Origin: Planctomycetota bacterium
GTDB lineage: Bacteria > Planctomycetota > GCA-002687715 > DRQF01
Assembly (NCBI GenBank): GCA_015485455.1
Contig: WFTN01000288.1
Location: 1 to 6,553, forward strand
Direction of reading: 5' to 3'
Length of the DNA stretch: 6,553 nt
A program made the position numbers and the translations under genes. Below, piece after piece: positions 1 through 6,230 of this stretch (positions are counted from its first letter, which is position 1; the number at the start of each line of letters is the position of its first letter). Below the pieces are notes generated by a model. It ran no database searches, had not been told where the DNA came from, and worked only from the letters and a program-made list of their open reading frames with translations.

Positions 1-218
1 CCTATTCCGCTTTCGTTGATTGCCATCCCATTCGCGGTAAGAAGTTGGAAGGTGACGCAGCCATTCGCGAGGCCGCTAAATTAGGCTTCATGGAAGGTGA
101 CGTCTTAGTTCGGTGCTACGCCATCAATGAGGACAAGAAGCAGGATGGCCGGGACTATTACGTCGTTGTGCGCAAGGATGCCTTGGGTGACCTCAAGATC
201 CATACTTACTTCGACTAA
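1..218 (+). CDS. C-terminal fragment of a protein of unknown function
   Basis: An open frame enters from the left edge (first full codon at 3) and ends at TAA 216-218, giving the last 71 residues of a longer protein. I do not recognise the family. The segment AAKLGFMEGDVLVR (about residues 24-37 of the fragment) resembles the part of a PDZ domain where a short helix ends and a Gly-Asp-Val strand begins. It is followed by two probable beta strands (DYYVVVRK and DLKIHTYF). A C-terminal PDZ-like domain is therefore possible but weak. Codon use and the Lys/Asp/Val-rich composition look like real coding sequence, and no competing frame on either strand is as protein-like. The gene is probably not in an operon with the next gene, because almost 300 bases separate them. 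Confidence 0.8.
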   Translation, partial: YSAFVDCHPIRGKKLEGDAAIREAAKLGFMEGDVLVRCYAINEDKKQDGRDYYVVVRKDALGDLKIHTYFD

Positions 219-245
219 TTGACTTGTTGCTCCATCGTTCTTCTT

Positions 246-260
246 GAGGGCCATGCCCTC
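246..260 (+). other. Short hairpin downstream of the first gene
   Basis: GAGGGC and GCCCTC form a perfect 6-bp stem with a 3-base loop (CAT), 28 bases after the stop codon at 218. No T tract follows (the next bases are TCTACGGGG), so it does not meet the usual form of an intrinsic terminator. It could protect the 3' end of the transcript or assist Rho-dependent ending. This is the only candidate terminator seen for the first gene. Confidence 0.3.
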
Positions 261-317
261 TCTACGGGGTCTTGGCCGAGGACTTAGCACCGTTTCTATT
301 GCGTTTACTTTGACCCA

Positions 318-345
318 GTGGTTTCATAATTCTAAGGGAAACCAC
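318..345. promoter_or_regulatory. Perfect 8-bp inverted repeat, candidate operator or leader hairpin
   Basis: GTGGTTTC (318-325) and GAAACCAC (338-345) are perfect reverse complements separated by 12 AT-rich bases. A -35-like TTGACC (310-315) lies just to the left. CATAAT (325-330) looks like a -10 box but sits only 9 bases from that -35, so the two do not make a normal sigma-70 promoter. The dyad is 168 bases upstream of the HEAT-protein start. A repressor site, or a 5' leader stem-loop if transcription begins upstream, would both fit. The symmetry is seen directly; the role is inferred. Confidence 0.35.
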
Positions 346-359
346 GAATTCACAGGGAC

Positions 360-455
360 ATGGGACAGAAGAGAGTTGCTCGGTACAAGGAAGGTTGGAA
401 GGCCAATGACTACAATCTCATGAATAAGGCAGCGGGTTCGGGAAGTTTGTTGTGA
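360..455 (+). CDS. Doubtful 31-residue small protein
   Basis: ATG 360 opens a 31-codon frame ending at TGA 453-455. The product is basic and Lys/Asn/Gly-rich (begins MGQKRVARYKEGWK, ends AAGSGSLL), and its codons look like those of the neighbouring genes. Against it, the only purine-rich motif upstream (AGGGA, 354-358) sits one base before the ATG, which is too close for a normal ribosome binding site. There is also no recognisable family. It lies between a perfect inverted repeat (318-345) and the HEAT-protein gene, so it could be a leader peptide. It may equally be chance. Confidence 0.2.
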   Translation: MGQKRVARYKEGWKANDYNLMNKAAGSGSLL

Positions 456-512
456 AACGTGCTTGATTGTCGCTAAACTCGTCGATCCTGTATAGCTTCC
501 GGGAGCATTCAC

Positions 513-3512
513 ATGTCTCGTTTCACGATTGTTGTTTGTTTGGTTCTTTCTTTCGGATCGGTGCTCTTCGCTCAAGACGAAGGCCCTCTTTTTGGCCCTG
601 TGCCCAAGAAGGAAGATCCACAGGCAAAAGAGACTACCCCCAAGAAAGCTGAGGCTGAGAAGCCAAAGAACCCAGACCAGATTCTGATTGAGGAATTGAG
701 CGCCTGGCCCACCACAGACGCTCATACCGCCGCTCGCGAATTAGTTCTCAAGGGAGCTCGTGTTGTTCCTCTTCTTATAGAGAATCTTGAGAACAATGAT
801 TGGCGTATTCGTTGTGGTTGCGCCTACGTCCTAGGCGAGTTGAAAGAACAGGCTGCCTTCGCACCGCTGCAGAAGGCGATTCGAGATATCGCCAATCGCA
901 TTTCTCTGGGGCCTTTGTTTCAGGCCATGACCAAAATCGAACCGGTTTTGGCGACTTCTGAAATCCTCCCTTTTGTGGCGTCTACGGAATCCCGGACAGC
1001 AAGGGCTGCTATCGCCGCGCTGCCAGAAGTGATTGACCAGAAATTCGCTCCTCGCATCATCGCCTTGACGAATCATCGGGACAACAGCGTTCGTTTTCGG
1101 GCCTTGTCGTTGCTGCCCAAATTGTATGAGCCAATTTCTTCAGACGTTTACATTCGCTTGCTCAATGACCGGGCTCCCCGGGTGGCGGCCACAGCAGCAG
1201 ATATCTTGTCCAAAAGCCGAGACGAGGATGTCTACAAGAAACTACAAGACTTGGTTATTTCCGGGAGCATTCGATCTGGCAGCTATGCAACGATTGCCTT
1301 AGTTAAAGCTGAAGATCGTACAAGTCGTGTCTTGTTGGATGAAAACAACGGGCCTCTCAAGAAACGCCTTCTCAGAATGCTCAATTTGCGGAGTGATCTG
1401 CCCAACTGTGCCGCTGCCATCGCCTTAGCCAACATGTCCATGCGTTCCCATGACGAGGGACTCCGCACGTTCGCAAATACAGCCATGCTTGACTTCCTCT
1501 TGGATGCCGCCGCAACCGGAAGAATCTTCAAGGACTATATCTCGGTCAAGGATCTATGTTTGCAAAAGGCAGCCCTGATCACGGGAGAGTCATTCGGAAA
1601 CAATGCCAGGGCTTGGGTTGATTGGTGGATTGCTAATCGAGAAGGATTCGTTGCCAAGCGCCAACTCACTTCTATTGCCATCGCCGACGCCAAGAAGGTC
1701 CGTTTGCGTTTTGCCCGCCGCCGGGATGAGGATGCTGTTCACCTGGAATTCCTTGCCGGTGAGCCTGGCAGCGACAAGAACCTGGGTGGTCGTCCCACCT
1801 ACCTGGAGATCCGGGAAATGGAAGCCCTGGTTGCCAAGATTCGCGACGACAAGATCATGAGCGGGCAAGGTATGAAGCTCGACCCAGGATGGGTTGGCAA
1901 TTATGTTGAGCTAACCATAATTCTCGGGAACAGTGAGTATCGCCGGGCCCACTATGACTCTGAGCCTCAGGACCTGTTGGACCTGGGGATGGAAATGCAG
2001 AAACTCTTTAACCAAAACACCTGGCAATTGTTTTGGGATCGGGCAGGCGTTCCTGATTTTCAAACTTGGTTTCGCCAGGCGAAAGTGAAGTTTGCTCGTC
2101 TTACTGGGGATGCCCGGGCTGAGGCTTTGGCGGACGACGCTCTTCAGGTGTATACCCAATTGGATCCCCGCGCTCGTCGGGCGGCGGCCCAAGTGTTTTT
2201 TGCGGCAGGCGACCATTGGATCAATGAGAACAAGGATCGATTCTTAGCGCTACTCAATTCTAAATCCATGACACTCCACAGTGCTCGCGTTGTTTTAGAT
2301 ACCCTTGCTCAAGTCGGGGGCCATGATGTTCTTGCTGGCATCGTCGACTATTTGCCCTTGTTTCGAGATGATGGAGCATTGGCCCTGCGGCGTTATATTG
2401 CCCGCCGTCCTTTAGGAGAGGTTCTTTCTTTCGACGATGGGGGACGACCCAATTTGCGGGTGGCCCTAATTCCTTTCCTGGCAGAAAGAATGGGCGATGA
2501 TGAGAGAGTCTTGGACAAGTTATTGGGCTTCATGTCCGACGGTGATCCTCGGGTGACCCGTTCTCTTGTGGCCTCTCTTCGGGGAGGCAACAATGAGTCC
2601 ATGGTCATGGCCTTAGAAAGTCGCATCGAGAAGGCTCCTGCCCAAGAACAGTTAGGGTTGGTGGAACTTTTGGGTGCTATCGGTGGCGAAGAAGTGGTTG
2701 GGCGACTCAGCAGACTATTCGACCAAGGTAGCCAACCACTTAAAGTATCTGTGATTAACGCCCTGAAGAAAGCATCAGGGGAAAAGGCCTGCGCTTTTCT
2801 CCTGAGAATCGCCAAGGATGGGGAAAGTGAGTTTTACCGCATCCAAGCTTTGACCGCCTTGGCCGACATCGGTGGCGAAGTCGTTTTGAATGGCGTTCGA
2901 AATATGTTGGCCAGCCCCATGACATCGGCGCGGTTGCGGGAGAGCATGAACATCTGCACCCGCATTTTTCGAGCTTCATTGGACCGGGATTTCGTGCCCT
3001 TCCTGAAGCACGAGGACGCAGCGATTCGTAAGGAAGCAGCCTTATTGTTAGGGCCTCTTGCGATCAAGGCGGCGGTGCCAGAGTTGATGAATCTTCTTTT
3101 GGATGAAACGGAATCGAATCGTGCTTGGGAGTACCTTGAACTCATCACTTGCCACGAGGTGGTGACGCCTGGGGGCGAGGAAGCGCTTGAAGCCTTTCGC
3201 AAATGGTTTGATGAACACAAAGGCGAAAAACAGCACGAGTGGTTTATGGCAGCCATGCGAGCGGAGAAACTTCCTGCCCAACACATGTTGGGCTTCTTGG
3301 AAGGAAAGGCCCGCCCCCTCAGGACCGTCTCACTCTTGATTCGTGCTCTTGGTTCTGAAAAGTGGTTCGTGCGGGTAAACGCTGCCAACTACCTGGCCCG
3401 CATTCGTGGGGCTCAATTGGGTCGACTCGATCGTCGTTCTTCTCCCGCTGAGATCGAAAAAGTGAGAACCCGTTGGTCTGAATGGTACAAGATATTGGTT
3501 GAGGGCTTCTGA
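513..3512 (+). CDS. Large secreted HEAT-repeat protein with a central non-HEAT segment
   Basis: The product has 999 residues. ATG 513 is supported by GGGAG (501-505) seven bases upstream and by an immediate Sec signal peptide: Arg3, hydrophobic core 4-19, likely cleavage after LFA (residue 20). A disordered Lys/Pro/Glu linker follows (21-55). Residues about 60-355 are helical repeats; AARELVLKGARVVPLLIENL (73-92) and DWRIRCGCAYVLGELK (96-111) are classic HEAT units. A Trp-rich signature (ITGESFGNNARAWVDWW, 356-372) closes this block. Residues about 380-525 do not look like HEAT repeats. HEAT-type helices resume from about 530 to 960, for example DGDPRVTRSLVASLRG (676-691) and DAAIRKEAALLLGPLA (835-850). 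Related Trp signatures recur at 878-899 and 964-992. HEAT arrays are scaffolds for protein binding and no catalytic motif is visible, so the protein is probably an extracytoplasmic scaffold of unknown partner. It ends 56 bases before a bidirectional terminator. No clear promoter was found. The repeat call is firm; the role is unknown. Confidence 0.93.
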   Translation: MSRFTIVVCLVLSFGSVLFAQDEGPLFGPVPKKEDPQAKETTPKKAEAEKPKNPDQILIEELSAWPTTDAHTAARELVLKGARVVPLLIENLENNDWRIRCGCAYVLGELKEQAAFAPLQKAIRDIANRISLGPLFQAMTKIEPVLATSEILPFVASTESRTARAAIAALPEVIDQKFAPRIIALTNHRDNSVRFRALSLLPKLYEPISSDVYIRLLNDRAPRVAATAADILSKSRDEDVYKKLQDLVISGSIRSGSYATIALVKAEDRTSRVLLDENNGPLKKRLLRMLNLRSDLPNCAAAIALANMSMRSHDEGLRTFANTAMLDFLLDAAATGRIFKDYISVKDLCLQKAALITGESFGNNARAWVDWWIANREGFVAKRQLTSIAIADAKKVRLRFARRRDEDAVHLEFLAGEPGSDKNLGGRPTYLEIREMEALVAKIRDDKIMSGQGMKLDPGWVGNYVELTIILGNSEYRRAHYDSEPQDLLDLGMEMQKLFNQNTWQLFWDRAGVPDFQTWFRQAKVKFARLTGDARAEALADDALQVYTQLDPRARRAAAQVFFAAGDHWINENKDRFLALLNSKSMTLHSARVVLDTLAQVGGHDVLAGIVDYLPLFRDDGALALRRYIARRPLGEVLSFDDGGRPNLRVALIPFLAERMGDDERVLDKLLGFMSDGDPRVTRSLVASLRGGNNESMVMALESRIEKAPAQEQLGLVELLGAIGGEEVVGRLSRLFDQGSQPLKVSVINALKKASGEKACAFLLRIAKDGESEFYRIQALTALADIGGEVVLNGVRNMLASPMTSARLRESMNICTRIFRASLDRDFVPFLKHEDAAIRKEAALLLGPLAIKAAVPELMNLLLDETESNRAWEYLELITCHEVVTPGGEEALEAFRKWFDEHKGEKQHEWFMAAMRAEKLPAQHMLGFLEGKARPLRTVSLLIRALGSEKWFVRVNAANYLARIRGAQLGRLDRRSSPAEIEKVRTRWSEWYKILVEGF

Positions 3513-3567
3513 TTCTTCTTGCCTCAACTTGTTGCTGTTGGTGAAGAGCGGTGATGAAAAGAGCAAG

Positions 3568-3606
3568 AAAAAAGGCATGGAGAGCATTTTGCTTCCATGC
3601 CTTTTT
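3568..3606. terminator. Bidirectional intrinsic terminator between convergent genes
   Basis: AAAAAGGCATGGA (3569-3581) and TCCATGCCTTTTT (3594-3606) are perfect reverse complements over 13 bp. Beyond a single bulged G (3582), AGC (3583-3585) and GCT (3591-3593) add 3 bp around a 5-base loop (ATTTT). The GC-rich core followed by TTTTT on the + strand, and by TTTTTT on the - strand (complement of 3568-3573), gives a textbook Rho-independent terminator in both directions. It ends the + strand HEAT-protein gene (stop at 3512) and the - strand coaE-rho unit (rho stop at 3625), with the - strand stem only about 20 bases past the rho stop. Confidence 0.92.
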
Positions 3607-3624
3607 AAGTGATTCGCTTTCGAC

Positions 3625-5163
3625 TTAACCCAAATTCATCGACATAAGGAATTCGACGTTGTTGCCGGTTTTCTTGATCTTCTGGGATAGAAGGTCCATG
3701 GCTTCAACTGGATTCATGTCGTTGATGACTTTGCGCAAGACATAGATGCGTTTGAGTTCTTCCGAATCCAAGAGCAATTCTTCTTTTCGTGTTCCCGACC
3801 GATTGATGTCAATGGCTGGAAAGACGCGCTTGTCCGCCAAGCGTCGATCGAGCTGAAGCTCCATGTTGCCGGTGCCTTTGAACTCTTCGAAAATCACTTC
3901 GTCCATGCGGCTGCCGGTTTCGATGAGTGCCGTGGCGAGAATGGTCAAGCTGCCACCACCTTCGATATTTCTGGCGGCACCAAAGAACCGTTTGGGCTTC
4001 TGGAGGGCTGCGGCATCCACGCCACCGGAAAGGATCTTTCCTGAGTGGGGTACTTCTGTGTTGTAGGCCCGTCCCAAACGTGTGATGGAATCGAGAAGGA
4101 TGCAGACGTCCCGTCCACTTTCTACCATTCGCTTGGCTTTTTCGATCACCATCTCGGCTACTTGAATGTGCCTGCTTGCGGGTTCATCAAAGGTTGAAGA
4201 GATGACTTCCCCGCGGACGCTGCGTTCCATGTCCGTAACTTCTTCCGGGCGCTCATCAATGAGGAGCACGATTAGGTCAACATCTGGAGCGTTGCGGGCA
4301 ATGGAATTGGCGAACTTCTGCAGCAAGATCGTCTTGCCAGTACGGGGTGGCGCCACAATAAGTCCCCGTTGGCCTTTGCCAATGGGTGCAATGAGGTCAA
4401 CGATGCGCATGGCGATTTCGTCTGACGATGTCTCCAAGATGAAGCGTTGCTCTGGATAGAGAGGCGTCAACTCTTCGAAGATAGGGGTTTCAATCAACTT
4501 CTCTGGAGGTCGATCGTTTACCGACTCCACCCTCAACAGGGCAAAGTAACGCTCGTTTTCTTTGGGAGGGCGAATCTGTCCAGCCACTTTGCAGCCTGTC
4601 TTGAGACCGAAACGACGAATTTGAGAAGGAGATATGTAGATGTCGTCGGGGCAGGGGAGATAGTGGTAGTTCGGAGATCGCAAGAAACCGAATCCGTCTG
4701 GCAGCGTTTCAAGAACGCCTTCGCCTTTCATCACCCCCCCACGTGATGTGTGGGATCGGAGAATACGAAAGATCAAATCTTGTTTCGCCATGCCGGTGAT
4801 GTCTTCGACACCGTGCTCGCTTTGGGCGAGCTCCTGCAATTGGGGCAATGTCTTGAGTTGCAAGGTGGTCAGCTCAAGAGGCTCGGGAACTGGGGCCTCA
4901 GGTTTTTCTGGAGCGACAGCCTCTGCTTCAGCCACCTCGGTTGTTTCTTCTTCCAAGGGGAGGTCAGGGGTATCCTCGTCCTTCTTCTTGCGCGCCACTT
5001 TCTTGCGGGAAGACTTGGCAGCTTTTTTCTTGGTTTTGGGAGTCGGTGGGGACTCTTCTCCAGCCGCTGGTTCCACACCTTCAAAGACGAGGTCTTCCTG
5101 GGTGGCTTCGGCCTTCTTTGTTGTTTTTTTCTTAACGGTCTTCTTCTTGGCAGCTTTGGCCAT
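3625..5163 (-). CDS. rho: Transcription termination factor Rho
   Basis: Rho is a hexameric RNA-dependent ATPase/helicase that binds nascent RNA in the cytoplasm and releases RNA polymerase. From ATG 5163 the protein has 512 residues, against 419 in E. coli. The extra length is a Lys/Glu/Pro-rich, probably disordered extension (residues 1-95). Then come the Rho N-terminal helical domain (about 97-138), the cold-shock-like primary RNA-binding domain (about 146-216, with [15 protein letters not shown]) and the ATPase core. Visible motifs are Walker [13 protein letters not shown] (267-278), the LIDERPEEV block (301-309), Walker B with [11 protein letters not shown] (358-368), the Q-loop SGKILSGG (374-381), the R-loop around GTGNMEL (430-436), and [11 protein letters not shown] (454-464) with the arginine finger at R459. 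Lys181 of E. coli Rho is Arg274 here, a conservative change. The ATG is preferred to an in-frame TTG at 5187 because GGAG lies six bases before it. The gene follows coaE by 13 bases and ends at the bidirectional terminator. Confidence 0.98.
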   Translation of the reverse strand: MAKAAKKKTVKKKTTKKAEATQEDLVFEGVEPAAGEESPPTPKTKKKAAKSSRKKVARKKKDEDTPDLPLEEETTEVAEAEAVAPEKPEAPVPEPLELTTLQLKTLPQLQELAQSEHGVEDITGMAKQDLIFRILRSHTSRGGVMKGEGVLETLPDGFGFLRSPNYHYLPCPDDIYISPSQIRRFGLKTGCKVAGQIRPPKENERYFALLRVESVNDRPPEKLIETPIFEELTPLYPEQRFILETSSDEIAMRIVDLIAPIGKGQRGLIVAPPRTGKTILLQKFANSIARNAPDVDLIVLLIDERPEEVTDMERSVRGEVISSTFDEPASRHIQVAEMVIEKAKRMVESGRDVCILLDSITRLGRAYNTEVPHSGKILSGGVDAAALQKPKRFFGAARNIEGGGSLTILATALIETGSRMDEVIFEEFKGTGNMELQLDRRLADKRVFPAIDINRSGTRKEELLLDSEELKRIYVLRKVINDMNPVEAMDLLSQKIKKTGNNVEFLMSMNLG

Positions 5164-5164
5164 G

Positions 5165-5173
5165 TCCTTCTCC
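5165..5173 (-). promoter_or_regulatory. Ribosome binding site that fixes the rho start
   Basis: Read on the - strand, GGAGAAGGA (5173 down to 5165) precedes ATG 5163. Its GGAG core is six bases from the start codon, an ideal Shine-Dalgarno position. The alternative TTG at 5187 would overlap the end of coaE and has no purine-rich site upstream (the preceding bases are CTACAACGACCTCG). The site begins three bases after the coaE stop codon, so ribosomes ending coaE could restart on rho. Confidence 0.75.
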
Positions 5174-5176
5174 GGT

Positions 5177-5776
5177 TCAGCTGACAACGAGGTCGTTGTA
5201 GAGCTGCTTCACTTGTCGTTCCAACTCTTGATGGCTGGCGTCGTTCTTCATGAAGAGGTCGGCACCAGATTTTTTCTCCGCGAGAGAGAGCTGAGAACTC
5301 TCGCGTCGATCTAATTCTTCAACTGACCAGGAGCGTTCTTGCACCCGTTTCAGTCTTGTTTCTTTGCTGACTTCGATGAAGAGGATGTGATCACACTCAT
5401 CGCGAAAGCGAGATTCCATCAGAAGTGGGATATCCAGGACAACAAGAGGGTGTCCCGCTTCTCGTGCTTCTTTTAGCCGGTGATCCAATTGCACTCGGAC
5501 GGCTGGATGGACAATGTTGTTGAGGCGTTTGAGGGCCTCTTTGTTTTTTGGTCCAAAAACCAAGTGAGCCAAGGCTCCTCGGTCTATTTCTTGATTGTCA
5601 TCGAAGATGCTTTCACCAAACGTGGCCTTGAGGGCATCTTTTATTTCTTTTTTGGCAAGTATCACATGGGCCGCTGCATCTGCGTCTAAGACGATGGCTC
5701 CTAACTTGCCAAATGCGGAAGAAACAGCAGACTTGCCGCAGCCGATACCGCCAATCACACCAAGAACCGTGGTCAT
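5177..5776 (-). CDS. coaE: Dephospho-CoA kinase
   Basis: CoaE carries out the last step of coenzyme A synthesis: ATP-dependent phosphorylation of the 3'-hydroxyl of the ribose in dephospho-CoA, in the cytoplasm. The 199-residue length is typical. The P-loop is GGIGCGKS (9-16), with Cys13 where Ser or Thr is more common. LDAD (30-33) is the conserved substrate-site acidic motif. NNIVHPAV (86-93) and LDIPLLMES (114-122) are family signatures. The lid/ATP region has R144, R148, the SQLSLAEKK stretch with Q162 and K168, then GAD (171-173) and N178. ATG 5776 starts exactly at the first beta strand; its ribosome site is weak (AGAAG, two bases away). TGA 5177-5179 is followed 13 bases later by the rho ATG, so the two genes are probably one transcript. 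All key residues appear present, so it should be active. Confidence 0.97.
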   Translation of the reverse strand: MTTVLGVIGGIGCGKSAVSSAFGKLGAIVLDADAAAHVILAKKEIKDALKATFGESIFDDNQEIDRGALAHLVFGPKNKEALKRLNNIVHPAVRVQLDHRLKEAREAGHPLVVLDIPLLMESRFRDECDHILFIEVSKETRLKRVQERSWSVEELDRRESSQLSLAEKKSGADLFMKNDASHQELERQVKQLYNDLVVS

Positions 5777-5875
5777 GTCTTCTATTTCTTGTCCTGGGAG
5801 ATCATTTACTCGCGGAAAGCGTTGATAGGCATTGGGAAGTTTTTGGGCTCAGATACGTAACCCTCGTGGACTTTT

Positions 5876-5903
5876 ACTATAGGGCTGAGATTTCCAGGCG
5901 CAA
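5876..5903 (-). promoter_or_regulatory. Candidate sigma-70 promoter for coaE-rho
   Basis: On the - strand, TTGCGC (5903-5898) and TATAGT (5881-5876) are separated by 16 bases. The -10 box matches the TATAAT consensus at 5 of 6 positions; the -35 box matches TTGACA at only 3 of 6. Transcription would start near 5869 and give a 5' leader of roughly 90 bases before ATG 5776. This is the best leftward promoter seen upstream of coaE; the assignment is inferred from consensus only. Confidence 0.4.
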
Positions 5904-6044
5904 GTCTTCCCAGCAGATTCAGAGAATTTGTCTAGATTTTTCGTTTATCGCGGCTGATCAGTCAGGAACGTGACATCTCCCTTCAATATAGAAGCCCTGG
6001 AGCCCAAAAATCACCATTCTTCTAGAAGATTCAGCACAGTCTTT

Positions 6045-6071
6045 TTTTGCCTTGACACAAAGGGGGCAAAA
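6045..6071. promoter_or_regulatory. Inverted repeat embracing the rightward -35 box
   Basis: TTTTGCC (6045-6051) and GGCAAAA (6065-6071) are perfect 7-bp reverse complements. The 13 bases between them contain the full TTGACA -35 box of the rightward promoter. A dimeric regulator bound here would cover the -35 element, so this is a plausible operator. The symmetry is seen directly, while regulation is inferred. Confidence 0.35.
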
Positions 6072-6080
6072 CTCCAAAAT
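6052..6080 (+). promoter_or_regulatory. Candidate sigma-70 promoter for the rightward membrane-protein gene
   Basis: A perfect TTGACA (6052-6057) is followed after exactly 17 bases by CAAAAT (6075-6080), which matches TATAAT at 4 of 6 positions. Transcription would start near 6087. The 5' leader would be about 145 bases to ATG 6231, or 170 to TTG 6258, and would include the hairpin at 6176-6195. Confidence 0.5.
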
Positions 6081-6175
6081 CCGCGCCTTCGAGAAGCGAG
6101 GCTCTATCGCGACGACCAAATCGGAAGCAGTTGTTTTCGGGGTTTCATAACCTGGTTTGTCGCGGTATCCTGTGC

Positions 6176-6195
6176 ACGCATCCATCGGGATGCGT
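6176..6195 (+). other. Perfect 8-bp hairpin in the 5' leader
   Basis: ACGCATCC (6176-6183) and GGATGCGT (6188-6195) pair perfectly around the 4-base loop ATCG. The hairpin lies 35 bases before ATG 6231 and is followed by an A/G-rich stretch, not a T tract, so it is not an intrinsic terminator. It may stabilise the leader RNA or act as a regulatory stem; alternatively it is a DNA dyad for a regulator. Confidence 0.45.
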
Positions 6196-6230
6196 TAGGG
6201 AAAACGGGAAAAAGAGCACAAGGGTAGGAA

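Larger units (their letters stand above)
5777..6230. other. Divergent intergenic region
   Basis: This 454-base stretch separates coaE (leftward) from the membrane-protein gene (rightward). It holds a candidate leftward promoter (5876-5903), a 12-bp palindrome (TCTTCTAGAAGA, 6018-6029), a candidate rightward promoter (6052-6080) lying within a 7-bp inverted repeat (6045-6071), and a leader hairpin (6176-6195). Short open frames exist on both strands (5970-6227 on +, 6185-5958 on -), but neither looks like a real protein. No tRNA or other structured RNA gene was recognised. Confidence 0.6.

Noticed and set aside
463..496. TTGATT and TATAGC as a promoter just before the HEAT gene
   Set aside because: The spacing is 22 bases, outside the usual 16-18, and a start there would leave almost no leader before the ribosome site at 501-505.
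2834..3388. 184-residue - strand open frame inside the HEAT-protein gene
   Set aside because: Antisense shadow of a well-supported HEAT-repeat coding sequence; Ser/Arg-rich and without any recognisable motif or ribosome site.
3498..3528. GTTGAGG/CCTCAAC 7-bp inverted repeat across the HEAT-gene stop codon
   Set aside because: The loop is 17 bases and no T tract follows. The much stronger hairpin at 3568-3606 explains termination.
4748..5314. 188-residue + strand open frame, rich in Ser, Phe and Leu
   Set aside because: It is the antisense shadow of the low-complexity Lys/Glu-rich start of rho and the end of coaE; repeats of Phe/Leu/Ser mirror the AAG/GAA-rich sense strand.
320..6150. Shared 10-mer GGTTTCATAA at 320-329 and 6141-6150, both upstream of exported or membrane protein genes
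   Set aside because: Repeated 10-mers are expected by chance many times in a window this size, and the flanking sequence does not match.
5958..6185. 75-residue open frame on the - strand with a Cys-x-x-Cys motif, divergent-region candidate gene
   Set aside because: No ribosome binding site, no family resemblance, and it is antisense to the best rightward promoter and leader hairpin. Cys spacing alone is not evidence.
5970..6227. 85-residue + strand frame (GTG start) ahead of the membrane-protein gene
   Set aside because: Composition looks random (many Arg, His and Cys scattered), AGGA is only two bases from the GTG, and the frame runs over promoter and hairpin elements.
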